A stretch of DNA of 64,000 nucleotides from Ciona savignyi (lineage: Eukaryota > Chordata > Ascidiacea > Phlebobranchia > Cionidae). A program made the position numbers and the translations under genes. Below the pieces are notes generated by a model. It was given only the letters and a program-made list of their open reading frames with translations. It searched no databases and was not told the origin of the DNA. Within the stretch, counting starts at the first letter, position 1. The number at the start of each line of letters is the position of its first letter. Positions 11,492-22,005 of this stretch are shown here, one piece after another. Location of the stretch: positions 282,677-346,676 of the forward strand of contig CH003077.1 of the NCBI GenBank assembly GCA_000149265.1, written 5' to 3'.

Positions 11492-14400
11492 TTATTCCAC
11501 CTTCAGAATACTTGGAATTAAATTCCCATAATCGTCTTCCGCAACATGGAATTGAAAAATTTCGAACATATTTCTATCCAAGTCGGAATAATACACTGGA
11601 CTGTTCTTTACTTTGTAAGTTGGATAGAACCCGCGTTCACGAGTTTGTGAGTTTATACCGCTGTAGTAGCCGTTCCATAGGTTTGTGTCAGTGTATATAA
11701 TGTCTCCAGGCTTCAGTTCTATTTCAGAAGTTGATATATTCGCGACATGTGGCAAAAAGCCACGTGGATTTTGTTGGGATAATTAACATTTCCATAATCG
11801 ATATCGAGAGATACAAAGTCACCAGAACCGTCAAAAACCTCGTTTTGGTGCAATTCGTACGCAAGCAAGGTAACCTAGTGGGAGACTTTGGTTTAATTTT
11901 TGATTCCGACGGAGTAGTTTGGTGGGTTAGTGCGTCGCCTTTCAGCCAAAAATGGTTAAAGGTGCGAAACTGGTCATTAGCTAGTCGGTTGTTTCCTTGG
12001 GCAAGGCACTTAATGGACATTGCCTGAACCCAGCGGATTAATGGATTCTACTAAATTAAAGGAACATGTGAATAATACACAACACACAGCAATAGCTTCG
12101 GTGTTACTGTACGCGTACGCTCAACGCTATTAAGCCAAGTTAGCCTATAAGTAACAACAACCTATCAGTGAGCTTATAGTTGTTTTTTTCAGTCAGGTCT
12201 AAAACAGTTAACCATCGTAAAAAAACGTTTTACCCATGCTCCTTTTTAAATAAGATCACAAACTGATTCCTTTAATGCAATGAAGAAACGAAAAATAAAC
12301 TAATTACACACTTAATGTACAATATCAACTTACCGATGATGTCATAGTGCCCACTATGAAGTCACATTTGGACAGGATTACCACGTCTGTCACAACAGTT
12401 TTCAACCCCAACAGTGACTCGCGTACGTTCATATCAGATGCTGATTTGGAATAAGACTTTTCCCCAAGGAAGATATAGTCGGGGTATCTTTGGACAATAA
12501 TANNNNNNNNNNNNNNNNNNNNNNNNNNNNNNNNNNNNNNNNNNNNNNNNNNNNNNNNNNNNNNNNNNNNNNNNNNNNNNNNNNNNNNNNNNNNNNNNNN
12601 NNATTCCGGGGTATCTTTGGCACAATAATATTAATCAAGCAGGTTAGGATATGATATTTATTTTATTCGCATAATTGGGAAAAATGCAAGTGCTGTTATC
12701 ATGTTCGTCAGATTATATCTCTATGGACAAATAATGTTAGTTCAGCCTCACAGGTTAGGGAAACCCACTACCAATCGTCAGATCACCTCTCGCCCATCGT
12801 CAGGTTAGTGGAAAATAAATGATTGAGACATTCTATTAGTTTAATAGAACCCATCAATTCGCTGAGTTCGGGTAATGTCTGCTAAGTGCCTTGCCCAGAG
12901 GACACACACCGACTAGCTAGCGACTAGTTTCGAACCTGCAACTCTTGGGCTAAAGTATTCAAATGTTAATAATATACAATATAAAAATAAGCAGCCAAAA
13001 TTAACAAATTGCAATGGCTCCAGCTACCCAACCATGGGCACGAGCTATTTAAACGATGCCAGGATTATATTGCGTTGTGTTTTGGTGCGTCGCCTTTTAA
13101 CCAAAGGTTACAGGTACGAAATTGGTCGATAGCTAGTCGGTTGTGTCCTTGGGCAAGGCACTTTACGGACATTACCTGAACCCAGTGGATTAGTGGGTTC
13201 TACTAAATTGAAGGAATGTGTAAATCATACACAACACACTGTAATAGCTCCGGTAAGCGCGAAGTGATCTGACGATTGCCCGTGTGTTAACCACCTTGGT
13301 TTTCCCATTCACGGGGATAAACATCAATATTCTATCCTAATCAATCATTTATAAGCATTCTGTGTTATCTTATACAGTCGAATGTATTGTTCTGCTGTAA
13401 CACCATATATCTTATTATTAGCCTATTTCTGTACAATCTGCAAACACACGACACACCACGCATCAATACTTTGCAGTTTCGCTCCAAATAGTTGGTTCAT
13501 CTGTCGCCAGGTAAACCCTTCGTTTACCGTCTCCAGTTTTGTTTCCTTTCATTAATTTCATCTCATATTTGTCGAACCAATCTGCAACGTGCTTCATGTA
13601 CTCATGGAGCTCATGAGCGATTGCGTCTTCGCCAGGTAAAGTCAGTTTGTCCGATCGACGTATGTGAACGCTAAAGAAAATACAGATATCATCATCATTT
13701 CGTTAAGTGTCCTATCATGATAAATTTTTTAGAAAAACAATAAAGATATCGTAAATATTTAGTCAATTATGATAAATGCTGGCTGACGAGGTTTTTTATA
13801 AGAAAGGATATTCAGGTTTATCCCCGTTAATGGGGATAAACATGAATATCCTATCCCATAAACTGCAACAAAAATTTGTTCTAATGACGTATGTGGACAC
13901 TGCAAATAAATAAACATCGTTATTATTTAGTCAACTGTCCAATCATGAAACAGCAGGTAGAACTCTGACTGGCAGGATAGGATATTTATGTTTATCCCCA
14001 TGAATGGGAAAACCAAGGGGGTTAACACACGAGCAATCGTCAGATCACCTCGCGCCCACCGTCGGGTTACCTAAGCTATTGCAGTGTGTTGTGTAGTGAT
14101 TGCCGATGTGAGTAGTAAGTACGATACAAAAGAGAACTTGTTCTTAAAATTTTGAATTCCATCACTGCTTACAACCTGTGGCTAACTTACCCAACTACAG
14201 GTTTAGTAAAATCCATTAAACTCATCGAATCGAAGATGTCCATTTGTAATTCTTCACGCGGAAGTGTAAGAAACCCGAGTATCACCCCATTCCACCACGC
14301 CCTTGGGTTTCCATGGAAACTAGATATCGTGGACCACAACTCGTCAGATACGCCAGGAGGTTTGAAACCGATCGCAGAAGGAAGAAATTCCTCAGTCACG

Positions 14401-17400
14401 AAGACGTGTTTGTAATCCGACATGTTTCGAGACGTTCCTTTATCAGCTGGAATTTGAGGAAAAATTTAGTCCGATTGATTAGCTGGTGGAAAAGTGCAAA
14501 GCTTTTTAGCCGAAAGGTTGCAGGTTGGAAACTGGTCGCTAGCTAATCGATTGTGTCTTTGGGCAAGGTACCTAACAGACATTGCGTGAACCCTCTAGAC
14601 TATTGAGTTTCCCGATTAAATGGAACATGTGAATCTAAACAAAACATTGGAATAGCTCCGGTAAACTACGGTACGCGTGATTTTTTATTGCTACTTTAAC
14701 AAACAGAAGAACACTTGTGTCTTAATCTCACACAAATTTGTTTTCCTTTTATTGCAAAAATATTATTAGTTTTGCGGCTCCCAGCGATTTTAATTTTGTG
14801 GAATATCTGTTAAAATGGCTCTTTAAGGGCAAAAGGTTTCCGAAAAAGGCAAAAAGGGCAAAAGATTTTCCTATCCTTTTATACCTTTAAGAATACCTTT
14901 AAGGTTATACCTTTAACCCTTAGACGACGACGGTTACATATTTGTAACCCAGATTTGTCCCCGAAAAAAAATGCACAATTCAGTCGTTTCTTGGGGGATT
15001 TTCCTAGTTTTGATATTTTTGGAAAGCATTTGAATAGCTCTTTCAAAATAACGCATAAAAACATAATCCTTCCATTTAAAAATTTTGAGTAATATTGCTC
15101 CAAACATTTTTCTTCAAAATTTTTGTATCTAGGTTAACTTTTAGGTAAAATATCGCTTTTTTGACTTCTGGGGACTTAAAATTGTTACACCAGTCGCTGT
15201 GAGAATAAAACTAGCAGTAGCCGTCTTTGTTTTCGAGTTTTCCAGTCATTTTCGATTTTTCAACGATATTATAAAAACATATGTGTACATGGTTTTTTTC
15301 TAATTACTATTGATATTTATTCATTTTTTCGCCTTTGTTTACTTTGTTTTTCAATTATTATTTGATATTCGGAAGAAATATGGCAACTTCGGAATAGATT
15401 ACAGCCGATTAGGCTGCCAGCATGATCGAGGCCAACAGTAATTGTGGTGATGAAATGCCATATTTGTCAGTTTTATGTGACGTCATCAAGCTTAGTTGAC
15501 GTCATCAAAAAATAAAAGACGTAACTTTGTAGGAAATTTCATTTTGAACACTTTTGTAATACATTACTATCTTCTACAAGCTACCAGTAACGAGTAATTA
15601 GAGTAAAAATTACTAATTATGACGTCATTACAAATACTACAACGTCATCAAAAAAAATAAAAATACCAATTTGTAGAAAATTATCTACTGGACAACTTTG
15701 TAATAGATTGTTTTTCCCTAAGTCCAACAGTATTCGCAGCAAACAAGGTTAAAGCAACCTTACTCAAAAGTGCCAAAAACTGCAAAAGTTCCGTCGTCGT
15801 CAAAGGGTTAAGGGCAAGAGGTTATCCTATCCAACCACCTTACCTCAACTTAATAATTACCTGGTCGACCCCTAGACAAACTAACTATATAGACCATTGG
15901 TTCTTAAATTTTATTTTTTCTAAATTTTTAGGGGGGTGCTTGCCTTAATAAATTTACAACACATTCTTTATTCATTTTGCGGTGTGCACTCTCTGGGATT
16001 AAACCACGTATAAAAGAGCTAGTTTTCAAAAAACAAGGTCAATATGGGGGGCGTAAACTGACATTTATCGCGCAAGGGAGGCGGTACCAAAAAGGTTAAG
16101 AACCACTGATATAGACCCATAGTAACTTGACAACACAAATATCAGACTAAACATTTCCTTTTTTAAACATAATAAAACATAGTCAATTTTAAACATATAA
16201 ATAAACATAACTTTTTAAACATAATTAATTTTTAAACATAACTAACCGTTTTTCGGTGCACACTGGGAAACCTGGCAAATAAATTCCGTCCAATTTGATA
16301 AATCAGTCGGCTGCGAGCATGAGCTTGTTTCTTCGAATGGAAACACTTCATGTTTTGCTTTATTGACTTTGTAAATAGAACGGTTGTAATCGGCAATAAG
16401 CACCATGTTGTGTGCCATGCTATGTTCCATACATCGTGCTAGATGCCGGAACGAACACCCGAACCCACACTCTGTCACAGGGATGTACAATTGACCCTTT
16501 GTATCACAGTTGTCCGGGTACTAAAATGACAAATTATTAAACTTTAAAATAACATGCTCAATATTATTTCTTGTTAATCATACGGACGGGTAAGTGCCTA
16601 TCCACTAATCAATTAAACCATAAGCCTAAATTTGGTCTGACTGATTAGTCTGGCGGATTAATGATTTGCCTTTTAACCGAAGGATTGTAGATTCGAAACT
16701 GGTCACTAAGTAGTCAATGAACATTGCCTGAACCCAGCGGATCAATGGGTTTTACAAAATTGAAAGAATGTGTGAATCATAAACAACACACTTCAATAGC
16801 TCTGGTATATTGATGGTGGCCGCAAGATGATTTGGCGATTGCTTATGTATTAACGCCCTTGGAAGTCTTTTGTTCCGCCCATATAAGCAGTGATAATATG
16901 TATATAATTATAGAGTAACAGGCAAATCCCGTTACTATGCAACTCTCCCTACTATACCACTTTTACATTACAGTATATTGTAGCCATTTTACAAACCCTC
17001 ATTACTATACCACTTTACCTCAGTTCCAACGGTTGGCATAGTCATGAGATTTGACTGTGCTAGACTAAATTCAGTTTCCCGTTTTACAAACCTGCAGATT
17101 CATCATCCTTTTCACCAATTTATCTTTAGTCTTTTGAGCGAGTTCCATTTGCCAAGGTCGATCAAACTCAGTAAGTTCTTCAACATCTATCATCAGAGAG
17201 CTGTTCCAGGTGAAATACAGACTTTAATATTAAGTCTTAGAGAAATAAGTTGAAATAAAAAAGCAGGTTAAGTAGCAAAGCGATAAAAACCAATCATTAT
17301 AATGTTTTGTAGCACGTTGATTTGTTTATCATTACTAAAAATTTAATTTTCATGAATGCTTTAAGTTGCTGAAGTAACAGGCCTTTATAGCATACATTCC

Positions 17401-20152
17401 TGGTCCCAGTGCTACCATGGACCCACCAATACTATAGTATCATCAAAAAAGAAATTTTAAATAAATAATTTTTTGTCTAACATTAATAAATACCTGGTAA
17501 AAAGATCAGTCATAATTAATATAAAGATTAGCTAAGATTTGAAGATTTTATTTACTATGGATTAACACATTTTTACTCACCTTGGGAAGAGGGTGATATT
17601 CTTATTTGAAAAGGAGGGTTTATTTTTGGGAAACACAATATACAACTTACTGATATCGATCCTTTAGTCGTTTCAAAGCCATTTCGGAGTTGTTACTTTC
17701 GATCGTGATTTGTTCGATTTCGTATTTTGTCGCTTTCCACATCTCCCCAACCTGCTCTTTCACTCTTTGCAGCAACAAACTCCGTTCCTTCATGTCTCGC
17801 GTCACCTTGATTTCGGGTTCGTGTTCCAGTGGTATGTCGACTGCAAAGTTTAATTATTTTAATCTGCTTTGACGGCAGAAAAGGCATCGGATAGTGTGAT
17901 TGGGAAAATTGCAACTTTACCTTTCTTTACCAAATGATATAATTAAGTCAGACATGTTTTTTTAAATCCAAGCCATTTTCCAAAATTAAGGTTATTTTTA
18001 TTATTTTGTGGAAAATTTAGTCCAGAGTAGCTACCATTTTTAGTATTTTTAACCTGATTGCCCAACTCTTTTTGTCAAAACAAAATTAAAACTGAGATAT
18101 ATCCGAAAATGGAAAAAATTTGTTTTTTTATTTGTCAATCATTTTGAAAATCCAAATGTATTTATTCCACAATAAACGTAGCTTATCTATATTAGCTGAC
18201 AACGGTTTATGTGTTAACTTGATTGAGATATTGTGTCGTGTTTATATTTATGTGTGGATATATTTATGGGGGTTCATTGAAAATGGTTGAATTGGGAACC
18301 TGATTCACATCTCTTGAAATACAAGAAACGTACAAATGATGTTATTTAAGATATGAAATTGTTTAGTCTGTTTTGGGACATGAATATCCTATCCTAAGGG
18401 AAAGATGTAAGGAGGAAAACTGCCCACTAAAATGGATATTGGGACATTAGAGTCAGTTTAAAACATGGGGTTGGAGTTAGTTCTGGGGTTGAGATTAGTG
18501 TTTATCAAGGGTAAAATTAATTTTTATAGTTTTAGTGAGCAGTTTCCCTCCTTCACTCTTTCCCTTATTTTAGCGTTGACCCCTGTTATGCATTTGATGA
18601 TAAGTCTAATTAACTTCAGGTTATTTCCTTAAATTAATTTAAAAAGGATTACCTCTTTAACATCGTTGGTAAATTGACTAACATCTTTATTGATTTTAAT
18701 AATTTAAGGTTCGATTATTAATTCGGGTGTTATAAACCCTACAAATTAAAATTAGGAAAAATCTAAATTAGCATTTCACGAGTCTAGGGATTTCCCCCTA
18801 CGGGAGTTAGCGTAGGGGATGTCCCCTGTACGTAACATTACATATATGACTGTTGCGTAACATATTTATGTCGAAACCAATAACTTTTGGTTGACTGCCC
18901 GACGCGTTACGAATGGTCTAACTTTGCAGATAATAAAGCTTCTTATGGTTAACGGCATAAACATTTTATGGTGAAAGTAAACTTAAACTGTGTACCGAGA
19001 TAATGCGAATATTTAATGTAAGTATGCTCGGTAAGTGTGCTTGAAACTAAAAATGTCATCTGACATTAGTGGAATTTCATTTTAGGGGGTTTTTCTTTTT
19101 CCACTCTGGTCCACGCTTTCGGGCCACACCTTCTCCTAAAGCCGGCTCCCCCTCAGTACTGGTCGCGCTTTACCGCACACTCTTCTTCAGGACTCTATAT
19201 CGTTTAGTCTTAACTAAATTTTGTTTGCATATTATTGTTCTTTCGCCTTGGTTTGGCGGCCGCGTCCGCTATATTTATTAAATTATATCCTTTTTTAATG
19301 ACGTGTTTTAACGACTGTTCGTTTTGCCGTATTTTCCCGTTTCTGTGTCGTGATTTTATTCGTTTGCCATTTTTAAATACTGGGGCAAAAATGAATAACT
19401 AAACTAAACTTTAAATAAGTGAACTTTTTTTAAAACCCAGCAGTACTTTTCCCAACCCGTACACAATTGTACCATACCTTCCTCGAATGTACTATCATCG
19501 ATCGGACAAGTCGACATCGGTGAAGAAATTCTAATCAACACAAATTTATGATTGTTACAGTTGTATTATATTGAATATTATGATAAGGGATTCAATTTGA
19601 GTGGGTAACGACAGTCGTTATATACCCGACCAATCCTCAAATAAACTGTACGTCAGATTAGTCTAGGTTTATTAAGTCGCCTTTCGGTCGAAGGGTTACG
19701 CGTTTGAAACTGTCGCTAGCTAGTCGGTTGTGTCCTTGGGCAAGTCATTTTACCGACATTGCCTGAACCAGCAAATTAATGGGTTCTACCAAATTGAAGA
19801 AACGTGTCTATCATACACAACACACTGCAATAGCTCCGGTAACCCGACGATGGGCGCATGTTGATCTGACGATTGCCCCTGTGTTAACCCCCTTGGTTTT
19901 TCCATTCATGGGGATTAACATGAATATCCTATCCTATCCTTGTTGCTAAAACCGATTTTAGTATACATTTCTTAATTTGTTATACATATATCGGCCACGT
20001 TAATCATTCGGCCACACAACCGCATTCTATAAACAATTCACTATACACGAAGGTGCTTACCTTTGTGGCTGCAATATAATCCATAGTACGGCATATAACA
20101 CAATCGTCCCAAATACACAGCACTTTGTTTGATCCAGAAATATTCGTATCAT
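11492..20152 (-). CDS. FUT8: Alpha-(1,6)-fucosyltransferase (core fucosylation of N-glycans)
   Basis: Transfers fucose from GDP-fucose to the innermost GlcNAc of N-glycans; a type II Golgi membrane protein. Nine exons on the minus strand: 20152-20061, 19530-19478, 17840-17651, 17200-17092, 16520-16247, 14446-14191, 13670-13470, 12487-12334, 11874-11492. The product begins MIRIFLDQTKCC with one membrane anchor at about residues 11-27, then a helical stem. The catalytic region has GFGCSFRHLARC, the GDP-fucose-binding pair in VHIRRSDK (Arg329-Arg330) and RRVYLATDEP. The C-terminal SH3 domain (about 490-560) has LKPGDII and GFYPTYKV, the arrangement specific to FUT8. The 570 aa match the human 575. 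Oddities: one base appears missing in a run of five T at 11754-11758, so the frame changes between KIHVAF and the SH3 domain; and a 100-N gap next to exon 8 is flanked by a copied exon start. The acceptor-like TTTGGTTTAG lies one base before the ATG. Confidence 0.95.
11908..12110 (+). repeat. SINE family 1
   Basis: Head and middle present (GTGCGTCGCCTTTCAGCC; CCTTGGGCAAGGCACTTAAT); tail missing. Lies in the last FUT8 intron, opposite strand. Confidence 0.8.
12503..12602. other. Assembly gap (100 N)
   Basis: Exactly 100 N, the usual placeholder for a gap of unknown size. The bases on both sides repeat each other: GGGGTATCTTTGGACAATAA at 12481 and GGGGTATCTTTGGCACAATA at 12608. Confidence 0.98.
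12695..12955 (-). repeat. SINE family 1
   Basis: Reverse copy with CGCCCATCGTCAGGTTA and CCGACTAGCTAGCGACTAGT; middle part partly replaced. Confidence 0.75.
13080..13345 (+). repeat. SINE family 1, with an extra 5' fragment at 13005-13062
   Basis: Near complete, from GTGCGTCGCCTTTTAACC to the GGGGATAAACATCAATATTC tail. It starts shortly before FUT8 exon 13470-13670. Confidence 0.8.
13807..14098 (-). repeat. SINE family 1: tail palindrome and a partial reverse copy
   Basis: At 13807-13855 two SINE tails are joined head to head around CCCCGTTAATGGGG, giving a near-perfect palindrome. A reverse copy of the 3' half follows at 13972-14098. Confidence 0.7.
14482..14680 (+). repeat. SINE family 1, 5' part
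   Basis: Diverged head (GTTGCAGGTTGGAAACTGGTC) and CTTTGGGCAAGG; tail missing. Confidence 0.7.
14690..14845 (+). repeat. hAT-derived fragment shared with 43385-43557
   Basis: TTTGCGGCTCCCAGCGATTT and TGGAATATCTGTTAAAATGG recur in the Ki-67 gene intron copy, where the segment ends GCTGACCCCTGG, a hAT-type terminus. Confidence 0.55.
14917..15807. mobile_element. piggyBac-like non-autonomous element with TTAA duplication
   Basis: Ends CCCTTAGACGACGACGG and CCGTCGTCGTCAAAGGG are inverted repeats, with TTAA at 14913-14916 and 15808-15811. The interior has several GACGTCATCA motifs and no long open frame. TTAA target duplication with CCC...GGG ends is the piggyBac signature. It sits in the FUT8 intron between exons 5 and 6. 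Confidence 0.8.
15895..16108. mobile_element. hAT-type MITE
   Basis: Starts CATTGGTTCTTAAATT, ends GGTTAAGAACCACTG, with an 8-bp duplication ATATAGAC at 15887-15894 and 16109-16116. Confidence 0.85.
16640..16870 (+). repeat. SINE family 1, diverged
   Basis: Reads TTTGCCTTTTAACCGAAGG, ACATTGCCTGAACCCAGCGG and a degraded tail. Confidence 0.7.
18396..18566. mobile_element. MITE with about 40-bp inverted ends (family M)
   Basis: AAGGGAAAGATGTAAGGAGG plus AAAACTGCCCACTAAAAT at the left mirrors TTTAGTGAGCAGTTTCCCTCC and TTCACTCTTTCCCTT at the right. The interior reads GTTCTGGGGTTGAGATTAGTG. Relatives: 27600-27730, 36357-36535, 55958-56117, 62990-63180 and a fragment at 22560-22635. Confidence 0.75.
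19085..19415 (+). repeat. Dispersed repeat R, near full copy
   Basis: Contains AAAGCCGGCTCCCCCTCAGT, GACGTGTTTTAACGACTG and a tail TGAATAACTAAACTAAACT. Parts recur at 23575-23690, 38025-38125, 50508-50625, 51295-51540, 53745-54030 and 55438-55550. Confidence 0.65.
19650..19945 (+). repeat. SINE family 1, near full length
   Basis: From TTAAGTCGCCTTTCGG to the GGGGATTAACATGAATATCC tail. Confidence 0.85.
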
Positions 20153-20439
20153 TCTAAACCAAACCTCCACTCTGTGCATGTGCTATACAGTCAATGTTAT
20201 TCAACCAAATGTCGATTTGACGGTTGTAGGACTTGTTCTTGGCACGTCTTTCCATGAAAACCAAAGGAAATCAAAACTCGTGTTTCGAATTATACAGAAC
20301 TAGCTTGCTGGAAAACTGTATTGAAGAAATAGATGGAGTTTATTGCAATCAGGCAACTACCGGAAACGCCTCTACGAGGCTTTGCTTTGTGTTTAAGATA
20401 GCTGTTAACTCACAATTACTCGGTCTATTCCAAAACAAT

Positions 20440-20535
20440 ACCAAGTTAAGTTTCGAACCTAAGATGGGCTCGTCACTGAACCCGTTTTGTTTAAAAAATC
20501 GGTATGTGTGTCGGTCGCGTTAACCATTCGGCCAC
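20440..20535 (-). repeat. tRNA-like SINE, family 2 (best copy)
   Basis: Reading the minus strand: GGTGTGGCCGAATGGTTAAC as A box, an extended middle, then TTAGGTTCGAAACTT as B box. It resembles a class II tRNA but cannot fold as one because the anticodon arm is replaced. Confidence 0.65.
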
Positions 20536-21122
20536 ACCATACTAAGATAAGGTGCGTTGTTCATAGAGAGTCAATTATTTATGTCATCGCACGGAAAATC
20601 GTCATAATAATCGTTATACGACATGAAGCTATTTTGTAAATCATCAGCAAAGAGTACAAATGCACCCAAATACCAAATGTACTTTCAGTTCAACAGGTAA
20701 TCTAATACATAATGTTGTATAGGTTAATTACACAAAATCACCGAACTAATACGCTTATACACATTAGAGGGCGTAGCGTTAGAAACTTGAAAACGTATAG
20801 ATAACCATTGGTCACATCTCACACTGTATTCTAGCTGAGCCTGATAATTCACAATTGGCACAACAGGAAACAGAATTTCGGGAAAACAGTAATGTAGCTA
20901 TATAGGCCTATCAAGCAGTTTGCACGAAAATACATTACACAGGCGTACAAAGGTTCAGTTCAGCATAATTGGATTAAGGCGGTGTGTTTTTGTAGGACAC
21001 AACCGACTATCCACCAAACGAAAACCTTAAAATGCGGCACTCTCAGAACTCGGTCGCTTCTCCACTGACTTTTTTAATACTCTAATCATGAGTAATTAAA
21101 CGCATGTTTATTTTTTCGCCTT

Positions 21123-21415
21123 CACACTGCCCACACTGCCCACACTGCCTACACACTGCCCACACTGCCTACACACTGCCTACACACTGCCTACACACTG
21201 CCCACACTGCCTACACACTGCCTACACACTGCCCACACTGCCTACACACTGCCTACACACTGCCCACACTGCCTACACACTGCCTACACACTGCCCACAC
21301 TGCCTACACACTGCCTACACACTGCCCACACTGCCTACACACTGCCCACACTGCCTACACACTGCCTACACACTGCCCACACTGCCTACACACTGCCTAC
21401 ACACTGCCCACACTG
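21123..21415 (+). repeat. Short-period satellite (9- and 11-bp units)
   Basis: About 290 bases made of CACACTGCC and CACACTGCCTA units in a semi-regular higher-order order. The 106-codon open frame across it has only repeats and is not a gene. Confidence 0.95.
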
Positions 21416-21639
21416 GGTATTTAGAGGAACCGGGTAATTTCTTCATTACCACAAAAAAAGAGAAAAAAATAAACTATACTAAAATAAAGACGCTTTCGCC
21501 GACGAACTTTCCAACTGCAGCTTGCTGCCGTTGTTACCGACCGGACAGCAAGTTTGGTTTAGTTACCACAGGATCCATATGTTTTCCCATAGTGTTGTAA
21601 CTTCTTGTAGTCTGTCCTTTTTCATATTTTTTACCGAGT

Positions 21640-21733
21640 CAAATTTTGAACCCATGATGGGCTCGTCACTAGGACCGTTTATGCATAGGAGTCGGTGTTT
21701 GTTTCGGTCATTTTAGCCATTCGGTCACATAAC
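21640..21733 (-). repeat. tRNA-like SINE, family 2
   Basis: Minus-strand GTGACCGAATGGCTAAAATG and CATCATGGGTTCAAAATTT match the 20440-20535 copy. Confidence 0.6.
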
Positions 21734-22005
21734 ACACTATCCTTCTCCATATGATATTTATTAAAATTTGAAAAATACTGCTGAACACCATTAAAAAACT
21801 GGGGCAAAAAATGAATAAACTAAACTAAACTAAACTAAACTAATAGTATTTTTAAAAACCTCTATACTAACGGTTAAAGTTTTTTAGTATAGGTCTAGGA
21901 TATTTTGATTTTGTTCAAAAATCGTGCAATTTTTTTTACAAGAACAAGTGCAGTTTAAGAGATTACGAGACTTATCAAGCAGTTAAAGCATTTCTGTCAA
22001 AAACT

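Larger units (their letters stand above)
20153..22005. other. Divergent intergenic region, FUT8 to WASHC3
   Basis: Both genes start from here on opposite strands. The region holds two family-2 SINEs, a short-period satellite and an AAACTAAACTAAAC run at about 21818-21842. I see no convincing coding exon or core promoter element. Confidence 0.6.

Noticed and set aside
12429-12638. Open frames crossing the N gap
   Set aside because: They exist only because N is translated as any residue. The real exon is in another frame.
20233-20523. A 96-codon open frame upstream of FUT8
   Set aside because: Its 3' half is a family-2 SINE and the rest shows no conserved features.
20440-20535. A possible tRNA gene
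   Set aside because: A- and B-box-like sequences are present, but the middle is replaced and the cloverleaf cannot form. Several diverged copies show it to be a SINE.
21104-21424. A 106-codon open frame rich in TLPTHCLH
   Set aside because: It is only the satellite translated; there is no non-repeat coding sequence.
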